Numbered from the stretch's first letter, positions 11,541-23,350 are shown. The stretch is DNA of 64,000 nucleotides from Odontocerum albicorne (GCA_949825065.1 OX463854.1:12561112-12625111), one strand, 5' to 3'. Program-made: numbers and translations. Notes: generated by a model not told the origin, from the sequence alone.

Positions 11541-13254
11541 TAATTGATTTTCATAGAATTGTTTCATTAACAATTAGCATTTATATAGCACTGATATAAA
11601 AATTATTATGACCTTATAATTACGTAGGATAGTTCATTCAATGGTGCTAGTTTGATAAAAATCGACGTATTATAAAATAATTTTCCTCAATTTAGTGGGC
11701 AAAGCAATTCACAAATAGATGGCATAAAGATGAAGGCTGCAACGCCTTCAAAAAGTGGGCCATTATTTTAGCCAACTCGACACGGCTTTGCGGGAAACAT
11801 TTTCCACTAATATTTGACTTGTTCACGAATATTTGTCGATGTCCACCGTTGTTTGAAAATCCGTTCAACTGAAACGAAAACATCTCTTTTATGAAGCAGA
11901 TAAAAGAGCTCGTCAGTAACATATTTTAACGGTCTAGTCTCTGAAGTGCCGAACCCAAAGCCCTTTTTTTTCTGTCAGTTTTGTGATCATCCATTTTTAT
12001 GTTAAGATATAGTAAGCTAAACTTTGCACAATGCATTACATGTATAAATATATTCAATAGTAAATTTTATAGTGTTGAATCATACAATATATAAATTTTC
12101 AAATAAATATACGCTCCAGGGGCTCCCTTCTGGCCACTCCACGGCCCAACCTTTGACTGTAGCTGCCCCTACCCCCCTGAATTGTAATAGTGTCTTATAG
12201 TATCTAAAGTTTAATAGTACACATAGAAAATATCAATTTTTAGGCCATTTAAGAATTCAGAGACTGATTATTTAAGTAAATCAAATTCAAGTTAACCAAA
12301 GTAGCAATTGCGATATACTCGTATTATAGACTAATTCCAAAATAATTTGAAAAGGGTTAAATGTGTAACGAAAAACTACTGAATCACCCGAAATACTTAA
12401 AACGGTCTAGGACATCAGTGTTGTCAATCATGGCAAACACTTGCCAGTAGGAAAATATAATTTATGAATTGCATATTATGAGTTCTTTTTATTAAATGGT
12501 ACTTCTTTTATCGGCTCTTATTTGAACGTCAATAAACAAAATTATATTTCGATAAATTTGATAAAATAATATAACAAAAATAGATAAATAGAAATGCTAC
12601 TTTGGTGTTTTTGTTTCATTTTGGCAATACAGAGTATACGCTTCAACTTTTTCTTTTAACGTAATATAATTAAGGATACACATGATTCCATTAGATTCGA
12701 CACAAACGCTTCTTTGACGATTTTTTTTCGTGTTGGCAATAATAACAGTGTACAGTACTTATTTCGTCTAGGGAAACTAATTATAGATTATTTAATTATT
12801 CTAATGCGTTTAATAATAAATCGAGTTAATAATTGAAAATGAATAATTTGAAAAGCGTTGACAGGCATGTCGTTTAATAAACAGCGTATTTTGTAATTGA
12901 TGAATCAAATGCTTGTCACATTCGATAATAATTGATATTCGACATAATTATAGGTTTTAACGTGACACAGCAAACTAATTTATACCGTGTAATAATGAGG
13001 TTATTTTCATGATTGTCGTTAATTTATAATTATAAACAGAAATTCTCTTGTGATATGACTATTTATAATGTATCTGAATTTATGAGGGTAAAATTATAAA
13101 ATAAACATGTTTCAAAACTTGAATACATACATACATACCATCACACCGTTTCCCTCCTGTGGTACAGAGCGCCAAGCTTTCCTACCCCATTTCTTACAGC
13201 TCATACGAGATATCTTACTTCTAACATTTCCTTCTTTTAAAATATCATCAATAG
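11541..13254. other. AT-rich sequence, nothing recognised
   Basis: A GC-richer patch at 12115-12175 (ccaggggctccc..) has no frame. Otherwise plain AT-rich DNA. Confidence 0.4.
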
Positions 13255-13680
13255 TGGTATGCTAGAGAAAAATAATGTGCTAGATAATAAAAGTTTCCTT
13301 GTTACTAAAAATTGGTAGGCTAGTGAATAATGTTTTGTTAGAGAAAATGGAGTGCTAGAGATTAATAGTCTGCTAGTGAATAGTGGTACGCTAGAGAATA
13401 ATGGTATGCTACAGAATAATGGTATGCTAGAGAATAATGGTATGCGCTAGACACTAATGGTATGCGAGTCAATAATGGTACGCAAAAATAGTGTGCTAGA
13501 TAATAACAGTAAGCTTGTAAATAGTGGTATGTAAGGGAAAAGTGATTTATTAGAAAATTATAGTATGTAAGTGAATAGTCATATGCTGAAAATGTAGTTT
13601 GCTAGAAAATAATGGTATGCTGGAGAATTATGACGTGCTAGTGAATTATGGAATGCTAGTGCTAGAGAAAAGTGTTACTC
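13255..13680 (+). repeat. degenerate minisatellite, core about 18 bp
   Basis: Variants of ggtatgctagagaataat repeat about twenty times with frequent substitutions and gaps. They are cleanest at 13382-13450. Confidence 0.75.
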
Positions 13681-14519
13681 TCATATTTATATAACAACGT
13701 GAAACGAGCCTTAGGAAGGCACTCTGACATTGTCATGTAAGACAGAGAAAGAATAATCAGTTTAGAGAAAACTGTCGGACTCGGATATTGTAAGTTGAAT
13801 TGATTAAGAAATCTAGAGACGAGTTTCACACAATAAGGAAGGTAATAAGATTTACTTATTTTAAACTGCTTATGGCTAATTTATTCGGTTAACTACGTAC
13901 ATTTTACAATGGGGAGAATTTTTAACCCGAAGTGAGTATTTTTAGCTAGTGTGATTAATTTATATACAAATTATTTAATGTTTTAATGTGGAATACGTGT
14001 TTTTAATAAAAAAGAAAACAGATTCAAATATACAGAAAACTAATGATTTTCTTCATCACCGCGTGCTCGATTTTGCTAGTTTTACTGCTTGGAACTTAAT
14101 ATGATACATTACCTACCTTCATCTATTCCAGTCCTGACCCATATTAAATAAAGCGTTTAAAGAGGATTCTATCTTCTTTATTTAATCCATCTATTTTACA
14201 TAACACCTTCTTCTTGCTCAATTTCCCACAACTTACCCGTGTTCACTAAATTCTCCATTTTTAACTAACGAGTTGTTTTTTTTTTCTTTAATATGTTTAT
14301 AGTTAAAAAGTTTTTTGGAATGTACTTAGTATTATAGCATATCAATGGGCTTTAAGAAATACGCAAAGATGTATAAACCAACTTCAAAGACTTTAAAAAG
14401 GTCTTCGATAGGAACGCAGTATCGACAGTACAGGCATGAATGAACATTATTAGAAAGTTTAATGCGATTTGTAGGCAACACAACAGACAAAAAAAAACAA
14501 CGTGAAATTCTTCTTCTTC

Positions 14520-14900
14520 ATTTTATTTTAGACCTGTTGGCCTGTTATGGTCATGCATCATTGTTTGCCTCTTGTAACGTCAACTGCCAGCTGTCTTTCC
14601 ATCTTTTGGGAGGTCGTCCTGGAGGTCTGCTTGCTTGGGGGATACTGTCCCTGGCCATTTTTACGGCTCTTGGTTCCACCATTCTGGATACGTGTTCGTT
14701 CCAGAACCTTCTTCTCTGTCGTCCCCATCTGACAATATCTTCAACTTCGCACGTCCTTCGGATTTCTGTGTTTTGTACTCTATCACGAAGGGTTTTGCCA
14801 GCGATACTCCTGAGTACCTTTATTTCGCTGGTTCGAAGGAGAGTTTTGGTTCTGACAGTGTCGGCTCTGGACTCTATGCTGTATGTCATTATGGGGCGGA
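14520..14900 (-). pseudogene. LINE (RTE-like) C-terminal fragment
   Basis: The minus strand carries RTSEIKVLRSIAGKTLRDRV, then RWGRQRRRFWNEHVSRM and RPPGRPPKRWKDSWQ. This is the conserved block after the RT domain in RTE/BovB-like endonuclease-reverse transcriptase proteins. It is open for 112 residues but lacks the RT and endonuclease domains. The 5' side ends at a 27-bp inverted repeat (14877-14962). Confidence 0.85.
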
Positions 14901-14962
14901 CACAAGTCTAGCAAGGTAAGTATATACAAGACCTGTGTCCGCCCCATAATGACATACAGCAA
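14877..14962. repeat. long inverted repeat at the LINE breakpoint
   Basis: gctgtatgtcattatgggg.. from 14878 pairs perfectly over at least 27 bases with ..ccccataatgacatacagc ending 14961. The spacer is about 30 bases. Confidence 0.92.
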
Positions 14963-15400
14963 CGTGAAATTCGTCAAGCTAAATATCTATTCTATTGCTA
15001 AATATATTCTCACGAAAACCGTTTAGTAACGCTCTATATTAGCAGACAATATTTCAGCTCTTCAAGAATTTCTTAGCAAAATAAATTTACTAAAAGTCTT
15101 AATCACAAAATAGGAGAAATTAAAATGACGAGAATATACTAGAGTATTCTCATGTAAAGTGGCAGTGTTCTCATTTAAGCTGACACAATGTTGTTATTTC
15201 AGCTGGAAGTCAAAGGGAGTTGCTCACTAATATCCAATTTCGGCCATGGTTTATATAGTGACAATTCTGATCATTTCTTCTCATAATTATGAGGCCGGCT
15301 GAAGGGTTGTTTAAAGAAGATAGATGTCTAGACCTCGCGATATCAGAGACGACTGCTGTGCAGGGTTTTGGAGAACTGATTATCTTTTTTTGTTCCAATA
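14963..15400. other. AT-rich sequence, nothing recognised
   Basis: Short frames around 15210-15398 have no recognisable content. Confidence 0.35.
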
Positions 15401-15439
15401 ATCGTCAATATCAAACAGATCTGATATCTCTCAAAAGGG

Positions 15440-15720
15440 TTGTGCTGGAGTACTTTCTAAATCTGCACATACCACACATATATCTTACATTTAAAGGTAG
15501 GCAATTTTACGCTACAAGACCAGCTTGGCAAAAGCCCTGCAAAAATTAACCACTCTATTAGATCGACTGGAAGGAATCAATTTATTTAATGATTACGAAA
15601 TTAACCTCAAAGTTCTTTTTCTCTCCAAATAAACACCTGCCAGAAACAGATTTGAAAGATACAATAGAGCCGTATCATTAAGGAACTAGAATACAAAGAG
15701 ATATCGTTAAAAATCAATAG
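15440..15720 (+). repeat. dispersed repeat A, copy 1
   Basis: Shares ordered blocks with 61734-61975: ctgcacat.ccac..atatat, ggcaattttacgc.a, cattaaggaactagaatacaaagagata. The copies are diverged and in the same orientation. No coding sequence recognised, so the class is unknown. Confidence 0.6.
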
Positions 15721-15744
15721 TTCGCGACATTTTCAATGCAAAAA

Positions 15745-16718
15745 GATAAAAAGAAAACTGGGGAAGGAAATCCAATACTGTCAATTTGAAACTCAAGCCT
15801 ACATTAAAAATATACTAATGCATTATTATATTTTTTAACGACGATAGTTTTATTGTCCAAAGAAAAACTTACGAAAAATTTTCTGCATGCTCATCGCCGT
15901 CAATAAAAGCAAATTTATCGTAATAATTAGTGATATATTAGGAGTCATAAAATATGAATAAAAATTATTTAATGCTACCATTTGCCATGAAACCATAGAT
16001 AATTGAATTTTTTTAATAATACTAAAGAAGGGGGAAAACACGTTCCATAATTGAAGTGAGATAAGTTGTATTAAAATCGTTGTTTGAAGAAAGTCAACCA
16101 GGTCGCGTGTCTAATGGTAATCGGTAATTGTAGGTACTAAAAAAAGACGTGAAATTATTATGATTAAAAAGGAAAAAAACCTACAATAATATAATAAAAC
16201 GAATATTATGGAAAAAATCTTCTGTCACTAATAAAAATCTGAATAGAAATAAAATTTCATGTTAGAAGAAAAGGTTTTTTTAGACTAAAAATGTAAATTG
16301 CTTATCCTCTTTTCACAGAAATTAGAATGAAAAATTTACGATAGAAAATTTTAATTATTTTTTTTACAAGCAAAATACGTTTATTTAAAAAAAATAATAT
16401 CCTTGAAAAGAAACCATAAAAACTAAATATTTTCAAACTTTAATTGTACTGTATGTATTTCGTAGTATACAATACCACCTATCGTGTTTAGTACCATGTG
16501 GTTAAATAAATCACTTTACAATATTGTAAATCTTCTAAATGAAACCAAAAGAGTGTGTTTGATTTTTCTTAAGGTGAAATTAATATGTATGAAAATTTTT
16601 GTTTTTTACGTTTGTCAATTCTACTATATTCATTGTATTAGTTTATGAAAAATATGTTAGCACTTGGCAATTACCCGTTAGGTCTTGAAACAAGTAAAAT
16701 ACCCCCTTGTAAATTTTT
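15745..16718. other. AT-rich sequence, nothing recognised
   Basis: Homopolymer-rich DNA with no supported frame. Confidence 0.4.
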
Positions 16719-16985
16719 TTTATCAAACACTGTTTGTTCCACTTTTTGTAACGGTATAACCCTGCCGGTTTCAAGGCTTTCACCTCATCATCAGGAGAGC
16801 ACAAACAAAACTTGGGAGTCTTGAAGGAATAAAAGTCTTGTTTGTGCTCCCTTGATGATGAGGAGAAAGCTTTGAAACCAGTAGGATTATACCGTTACAA
16901 AAAGTGGAATAAAAAGTGTTTGATAAGAACAAATTACAATGTCTTTAAACCTCCACAATGTTAATGCCTTAACTATAAATAATAT
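16719..16985. mobile_element. foldback element, family F, copy 1
   Basis: The left arm (tatcaaacactgttt..gtaacggtataaccctgccgg..cctcatcatcagg, 16721-16815) pairs with the right arm ending aagtgtttgata at 16924. Arms are about 93 bases with few mismatches. A unique tail (acctccacaatgttaatgcctt, to about 16985) recurs after the copies at 38310 and 56566. No frame. Confidence 0.85.
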
Positions 16986-17204
16986 ATAAAATACCACTTT
17001 TATATTCTGCAGGTCAACTTATTTGGTAAACTATATGAGGCAAATATTCTCAAATAAGACTCAGAATGAGTTGTTCTAAGTGTTTTACCCAGATCTTGGG
17101 ATTGTTGGGTTAATCCCCCAACGTCCAGGATGGAGGCGATTTATAGCTTATTCGCACTCCTGGTGGAATTTATATGATGTTATTGATATAAAAAATTAAC
17201 ACAA

Positions 17205-17275
17205 GCAAGCCTACTACAACCTTCATGGCATATTTGGTAAAACGCTAGCTAGCCGGGTAAGTAATTCATGATTCC
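17205..17275 (+). mobile_element. possible SINE head fragment
   Basis: accttcatggcatatttggtaaaacgctagc resembles the family A-box region (ccttcgtggcctagttggtaaaacgcc). The B box is degenerate (attcatgattccc). Confidence 0.4.
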
Positions 17276-17534
17276 CGATGGTAGTTGAAAATAACTGTCC
17301 TAGTCTGATAAAATAGTTTATTTGGTAAAAAAACTCGCATTTGTCAGATGTGTGCGTGTTGTATTTTCAGGTGCAGTAGTATTACCAAAAACTTACAACG
17401 CCGAAATGTGAGTTCCATGCACACATCAGTGGTTCTAAACATCTGAAAGTTTGATTAATGAGGTCGAAGTCACAGTTGTATTCCAGTCACGTTCGCCATG
17501 CGTGTGCATCCATACGAATGGGAAAAAATACACG

Positions 17535-17790
17535 CAATGGCGTCATTTATTTACGGGATGCCCTAGCAGTTCCAGTCTGCTTCGTTTTTTTTCGGGATAT
17601 GCAAGTAAAACAAATATGCGTCATTTATTCACGGGATACACTTGTAATACAAGTCTGCGTCATATTTTTCACGGGATGCACTAGCAATACAAGGTTATTT
17701 AATTTGTTCATGGGATGCACTAGTAACACAAGAGTCCGCGACATTTATTCACATGATGCGCTTGATATACAAGTCTGCGTTCATATGCGA
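17535..17790 (+). repeat. degenerate tandem repeat of about 45 bp
   Basis: 'cgtcatttattcacgggat(g/a)cactagtaatacaagtctg' variants occur about five to six times. It gives two long overlapping frames that are artefacts of the repetition. Confidence 0.75.
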
Positions 17791-17799
17791 TGGAAATTT

Positions 17800-18497
17800 T
17801 GAAAAAAATCTCGTCTGGTTAAAAAAAAATCGGAAAATTAATATTTATCACAGTGCTCTCGACATTTAATACAATGCTGTGAATCTGAACAAATATGTTT
17901 TCTTCGGGAAATAGAGATGAAATAGTTTAATCCCAACAAATAATCTGTTAACAGACAAAGGGATTCCAGATTACAAAACCAATGTCGCTCAATGTCCTTC
18001 GCCCGGCCCTTTCCGTATCGGGTTCATTTTATTTCAAGCGAGAAACTTGGATTTATTGGAAGGGTTAGGTTCGGGTTCATTCAATTAGATTTGTTGGGTT
18101 CAAGGATGTCTGACAACGTGGTTCGGATACGAAAGATAATGAATTTAATAAATGATTCACTAGGGTTTTGGTGTGCGTTAGGTAATGGAAATGATAATAA
18201 TCTTAACTTAATTTTTTCTATATATTTAGTACCTTTAAATTAATTTTATATTTCATCTAAAAACAGATTTTTAACATTGTTTAAAATGAAATCAAATTTA
18301 TAAGCAAGTTGGGTTTTAAAGAATTTAATTATTTTAACCAACTAATCCCGTTGAAATAAAATTGTCAATGGATGTTTCCTCGAATGGATAATGCCTGTGC
18401 GTATTTTGAGCTTTTGGTTGTATATGTTATATTTATTAACAAGTAATAAATATTATATAAACAACCAAATGAATATATAAACAAGAAATACATATTA
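17800..18497. other. AT-rich sequence, nothing recognised
   Basis: A short GC-richer patch at 18000-18130 has an 83-codon frame without recognisable content. Confidence 0.4.
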
Positions 18498-19153
18498 GGG
18501 GCAACCAGTGTACCTTTGAACAAATGTTATTTTCAAAGTTTCGTAATTTTTTATCTGAGTAAGTTTTTGTCTCATGAGGAAAAAATAAATATCGTAAGAT
18601 AGAAAATGATTTTGGCTACCACATATATTTTTTGTGTTTCATTTACTATTAAGGTTTGGTAGAAAAAAATAATTGAAGTAAACTATTCATTTTTGTTCAT
18701 AGGTACACTGGTGTGTTTACCTTTGAACACCTTCATGTGTACCTTCGAACGCTAATTCAGTTTAGTTTAGTACCTATTGGAAAACTTCAATAAAACATTC
18801 TCTCTATCTATCCAATCACGCAGTGTCCTCGGACGGATAGGCAGAGAGAGTCGAGCGCTGCTAAACTCGATCTTGACACACTTTTCTCGCTTCCAACACG
18901 TTCGTACAATTTCTCAAACATGCCCTACGATTTTATCTACTTCTTACGTCGCATACCTTCAGAAATATAAAAAAACACAGTATAAATAGTATGAATGAAG
19001 TTTATTTGAAAAAATATAAAATAAGCTAGGAACTTTCATTAGAAAATACAAATAGAATAATTATAAAAATGACAAGGTCACAATGAAATAGGCTATGTAA
19101 AAAATCCTTACATCTGCAATGTGAGTAATATTTCGAGCTAATATTTTTTTCAT

Positions 19154-19612
19154 TTATATCAAGCCCTCATTTACTATTTTAAATAGTGCTTCAGAATCAA
19201 TGGAGGAGTCTGAACCCGTAGAATCATCGGATATATTATAACACCTATGACACAGAAAACAATCATTGTCTTCTTTAACAGGAATGTTGCGCCTGTGTGC
19301 CTTTGGAATGCATGATTCGTGGAAATAAGATTTACACGTGTCACATATGATCACTTTGCTTTTATCTGAAAGTTTTTTGCATTCCACGCAAGTGACAAAG
19401 ATTATGTCTTGCAGTATTCTTATTTTCTTGTTGGTTGTAGTCAAATTTTCTTTCGTTTTGATAATTTTCCCAGTTTTTTGCAGTTTTCGTAATTTTGGGC
19501 GCTTTTGAGTTATCAAAGTTTTTTGAAGGATCGCTAACTTCTCCGGTGTGTCAGTCAATATTCTAGTTTTTCCTTTCCTTCTGCCACCTCGATCCTGTTT
19601 TCTGGGAGAGGC
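19154..19612 (-). CDS. PHD-finger C-terminal part of the pogo-like transposase (out of frame)
   Basis: The frame offset by one from the transposase opens in the C-run at 19612-19615. It first encodes a basic stretch (KQDRGGRRKGKTRILTDTPE), typical of the end of the DDE domain in this family. Then comes a PHD-type zinc finger, numbered from the Met at 19556: Cys57, Cys60, Cys72, Cys75, His80, Cys83, Cys100, Cys103, and an acidic Ser/Asp tail. PHD fingers bind histone tails and may steer insertion to chromatin states. Homologous transposases carry both parts in one protein. A single-base difference in the run of four C at the junction is the simplest explanation of the break; sequencing error is possible. 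Confidence 0.85.
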   Translation of the reverse strand, partial: ASPRKQDRGGRRKGKTRILTDTPEKLAILQKTLITQKRPKLRKLQKTGKIIKTKENLTTTNKKIRILQDIIFVTCVECKKLSDKSKVIICDTCKSYFHESCIPKAHRRNIPVKEDNDCFLCHRCYNISDDSTGSDSSIDSEALFKIVNEGLI

Positions 19613-19613
19613 C

Positions 19614-21007
19614 TTAGGGGTCCATTCCCCTTAGGGGAATTGATTCGGGTGTAATGGTTGATTGATGTGGTGTGAGCGATTCATTTCTGTTCTCGCATTT
19701 CTGGACTTGAGTATGTTGTTCATCGGTTTTTGGTGTTTTCTGAATATCATTTGGAATTTCCGGTCGGTCAGTCACAGATGAGGACAAAAAGTCCTCTTCA
19801 GTGAAAATACTGTCAGAAAAAGGACATATTCCAGTGTTTTGAAACCCCTTAATTATATTGTTCGGAACAAATACACTCTGGTAGGCTTTAGCCACTATTT
19901 CTGATACGTCATATATTGTAATCGGTTTTCCAGGATTGTTTACCATAAAATTATCAGCTTCTCTGCAATAGAAATGTTTAAAAGATCTGTATACTGATCG
20001 ATCAAGTGGTTGAAGGCGATGTGATGTGTGTGGAGGCAATGTGAGTAAATGGAGGTCGTTTTCTTTGGCTTTATCAATTATTTCTATTGATACATGAGAC
20101 TCATGGTTGTCCATGATTATTAATATGGGGTGGTCTTTAGTCGGTTTACTATTAACAATAAAATGGTCCAAGTATTTTAAAAATATGGCTGTACAAGACC
20201 AACCAGATTTATTTGCTACTCCAATTGCACCTGCTGGAGCATTTTTCATCATTGTATCTTTATAAAAAACCCTTGGAAACACTAACAAAGGAGGTATTCT
20301 GTCACCTGATGCGTTTATTCCATTTATCATTGTAACGTTTTCTCCTCGCTCGCCAGACGTCATCTTCCCCAATTGTCGAATAGATTTTGATGCTAGCACT
20401 TTATGTGGCTTGTGTACTGTTGAAATCCCCGTTTCATCAACATTGTAGATATCTTGAGGACGAAAATTGTAACGGCGCATTATTGTTTTCAAATTCTCAT
20501 AAAATGCACTTATATTCGCTTGATTGAAACTGGTGGCTCGACCTAGACTAGTCGCTTCAGGTTTACGTAAGCTGAGGTCAGGAAATCTTTTCCTGTAACA
20601 ACTTAACCAATCTCTCCCGGCCATTTTGTCCCTTATCCATGTGTGAGGTATATTATTTTGAGCATCTGGTAAATCCTTTTTCAGTCCAGTTAGAAAAGCG
20701 TACGCCAGAACTCTTATATCTGTTGTTGTAAGGCCATAATGCAAAAATGCAGATTTTTTTATGTAATCGTACAACAAACCTTCTTCTTGGGAATCAAAGA
20801 CTTTCTTGACAGCGTAATTGGGAGGCTTGATATGCACATCATTTTGATTCTGGAATATTTTTAAATATTTGAAGACTGTAGTGGACTTTAAATTGTATTT
20901 TTCTGCTGCTTTCCTTACCGACATACCCTTTTTGCATTCTTCAACAGCTTGTTCTAAATATTCTGTCGGTACTGCCTTCCTTTTCACTCCAATTTTGCTT
21001 CGTGGCA
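19614..21007 (-). CDS. pogo/jerky-like transposase, main exon
   Basis: The product cuts and pastes the element at TA sites. Residues 15-55 form a pipsqueak-type helix-turn-helix (EQAVEECKKGMSVRKAAEKY). Residues 70-150 match the CENP-B-type DNA-binding helix-turn-helix. The DDE_1 catalytic domain runs from about 165 to 380, with NVDETG (Asp191), IIMDNHESH (Asp300) and LQPLD (Asp336), so all three acidic residues are present with 35 residues between the last two. The genomic codon at the start is GTG (21008-21006), but its G is the G of a splice acceptor. Splicing from 21284 makes ATG (see intron entry). TAA at 19614-19616 interrupts the frame, which continues one base off in the next entry. 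Confidence 0.92.
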
Positions 21008-21283
21008 CTAAAATAAAAACAAAATAAATAGTTGAAGCTAAATATTCAACATTGAGTGTACCTTCGAACAGTTCAAAGGTACACGCAATAATGTGTTCGA
21101 AGGTACACTCGGGCTGTTGTTAAAATGAAATGTCAAATTAAAACATTTTGAGGTTATGTACTTCAAAACAAAGTATAAAAAAATATAGAATATTAAATAG
21201 CTCTCCAATTTAGATTTTAGAATTCCTTAATTATGTACACTCACACGTTTAAAACAAGTCATAAAACTGATAAAAAAACTTAC
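21008..21283 (-). other. predicted intron in the 5' part of the transposase transcript
   Basis: On the minus strand, ..gcaaaaa is followed by gtaagt (21283-21278). A T-rich tract and ttattttag end at 21008. Joining the A at 21284 to TG at 21007-21006 creates ATG followed by the family-typical Pro-Arg. The 276-bp intron contains four copies of the gtaccttcgaac motif. Confidence 0.72.
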
Positions 21284-21599
21284 TTTTTGCGTTGAAAATC
21301 TTTGAAGATCAATAAGAGAGTCACGAAAACAGCCAAGCATTTGACATTAGAACAATGTTGCTACTATGAAAAAAAACATCGTAAATACTATTTTTTCGAT
21401 TTTTTTTCTGTTGTTATTTTCAAGTTATTTTGTCTGTTCCAAGGTACACGCGTTCGAAGGTACACTGGTTGCCCCTACATACCAACAATTAATATGGAAA
21501 TGCGTAAATTTCGATAAAACGAGGTTTTCAAGTAGTACCACGATGAAATCTACCAATAATAATTTTGACCGATAAATTGCTTAGAAAATAAATTCAATA

Positions 21600-21760
21600 C
21601 TTTCTCAGAAGAAAGCACGCTGACGTGGTTTGGGCATGTGGAACGAATGAATGAAAAATACTAACAAAACAGATATATAGTGCAAATGCGAGTGATAGGC
21701 GTATGCGAGGAACACCAAGTAAATAATTACTGGATCAATTGAATGATATGTTTTGGAAAA
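21600..21760 (+). pseudogene. LINE C-terminal remnant
   Basis: Read with gaps, the + strand gives TWFGHVERMNEK, ..ANASDRRMRGTPSK and LDQLNDM, the end of a LINE RT frame with stops. A similar, more decayed piece is at 51590-51850. Confidence 0.6.
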
Positions 21761-22430
21761 CTAAAAGAAAGACAGCCGCTATAGTACTGCTATACAAAAT
21801 CATTCACTCAGTGATTGATGCACCTCACTTACTCGCAAGTATTTCATTTCGTATCCCCACTAGATCCACAAGACAGCTCAATCCCTTTTATACCGAAAAT
21901 TGTTATACTAACTATAAAATCAACTCCTCTATAATTCGCATGCAAAGACTTGGAAACGAGTTTTGCAACAATTTAGATATTTTTAATATAAGTATATATA
22001 GTATTCGCCAGAATATTACAACAATATTTAGAAATAGCTACTAACTTTGTGCTCTCCTTTATTAATATAAATAACGTAATACAAACCAAATATTAAGGAC
22101 AATATTTTGCCTCTGGAGTTGAGTAACCCTGCATCAGCACGTGTTAAGCTTTTAATTCTGCAAAGCAACTTGCATCTCGTCCCACTAATGAGGCCATGTG
22201 TTTTCTATATCTCAATATATATCCATAAAATTCCCACAAAATTCTCAAAGATTATTAAATAATTTTAAAACGATGACTGTAATTTATTCTAATGCTTTTT
22301 GTATCTTCATGTTAGTTTAAGATAAAGTTGTATTATTTGTCAATAATTTTAAGTAATTTATAACCTGTCACATGTTCATTTGTATATAAAGACACTGCTG
22401 TGTCGTTAATTAAATAAATAAATAAATATT
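21739..22430 (+). mobile_element. 3' end of a non-LTR retrotransposon, copy A
   Basis: It starts with a 101-codon frame (LLYKIIHSVIDAPHLLASIS, then FRIPTRSTRQLNPFY, TNYKINSSIIRM) typical of the C-terminus of Jockey/CR1-type ORF2 proteins. The stop at 22042 is followed by a 3' UTR matching copy B (58405-59044) over most of its length. It ends in a taaataaataaataaat tail. The 5' part is truncated. Confidence 0.8.
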
Positions 22431-22459
22431 AAAAACACAGAAAACGTAGAAAGTCGAAG

Positions 22460-23350
22460 AAATCATAGAAGTTGTCTGATAAGGTGTATGGATGTGGAAA
22501 AGGCTATGGATGTGTGCCGTGAAAGGAATATCTGATACGTAGCCTTACTAAAGAAATGTACCATGATAGCAGAACAATAATTAGGACAATATGCAAAAAC
22601 AGTAAACAGATCACGGTTGTTGTTGAACTCCACCTAAGACCAGCCCTGAGCCCACTTTTCGATGCCATTATTCATCGGTGTTTGCCTGTCGAGTGATGGG
22701 ATGTTGTTAAATATCTCGGCCTGCACCTCGAATGGTGACTGATGTGGAGTACCCATCTGAATACCATCAGACAGAAGGATCAAAAAGGCATCGGGGCGTC
22801 AGTTCGATATTCCACTAACGCGGTTTCCTTTACTAAAAAATAAAATCCTCTTCTATAAAACACTCAACCATCCCACCCTGCACTTTTTTGGGCCAGTGTG
22901 GGCAACGCGGATCATCTGAAGCTTAAACGAGTGCAGAACAAGGCATTCAAAATCTCTTTCAACACCCATTCCAGAATAAACCTCTTCTGGCTTCACGCCG
23001 AACAGCGTGAAGAAACCCTATAACACCACATCCTCACTTGGACCGTAAAGTTATATAAAAGCCAACAAGACCACAGCAATCCTCCAATTGCTGCTCTGGG
23101 GCTTACCAGAATAAATTCGACCTACCTTTTCGTTATAAGCCCAGACTTCTGAAGCGTCATCTGTTGCCTGACCATCCACAGTATTAGCAGGGAGAACCAA
23201 AGTCTAGTTGAATGTGATAAAATACAAGAAGCCTGAATGAGTGGACATGTACGTATTGAATAATTAGATGTAAGATTTGTTATCTAGTTATAAGTGTAGG
23301 TGTTGTAAGTATTTATAAGAAATTAAATAAGATGATTACCAAAAAAAAAC
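22460..23350 (+). pseudogene. two joined LINE reverse transcriptase remnants
   Basis: 22470-22600 reads VRRCMDVEKAMD.. and LTKEMYHDSRTIIRT through stops. From about 22700 a different element reads VKYLGLHLEW, THLNTIRQK, HPALFWASVGNADHLKLKRVQ and NKAFKISF. The last is the RT thumb region of Jockey-like elements. An A-rich tail ends near 23350. Many stops, no function. Confidence 0.7.

Larger units (their letters stand above)
18498..21475 (-). mobile_element. pogo/jerky-like DNA transposon, about 2.98 kb, nearly complete
   Basis: Terminal inverted repeats ggggcaaccagtgtacctt (18498) and its inverse (ending 21475) are flanked by TA on both sides (18496-18497 and 21476-21477), the Tc1/mariner/pogo target. 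The minus strand encodes a pogo-type transposase followed by a PHD-finger segment. The motif gtacctt(c/t)gaac is repeated many times near both ends (18511, 18704, 18718, 18739, 21060-21105, 21440-21465). The good conservation of ends, catalytic residues and splice signals suggests a recent arrival. One frameshift separates the two coding blocks. Confidence 0.93.

Noticed and set aside
18777..18989. 70-codon plus-strand frame inside the pogo-like element
   Set aside because: It lies in the non-coding 3' region of the element, opposite to its coding strand, and has no recognisable content.
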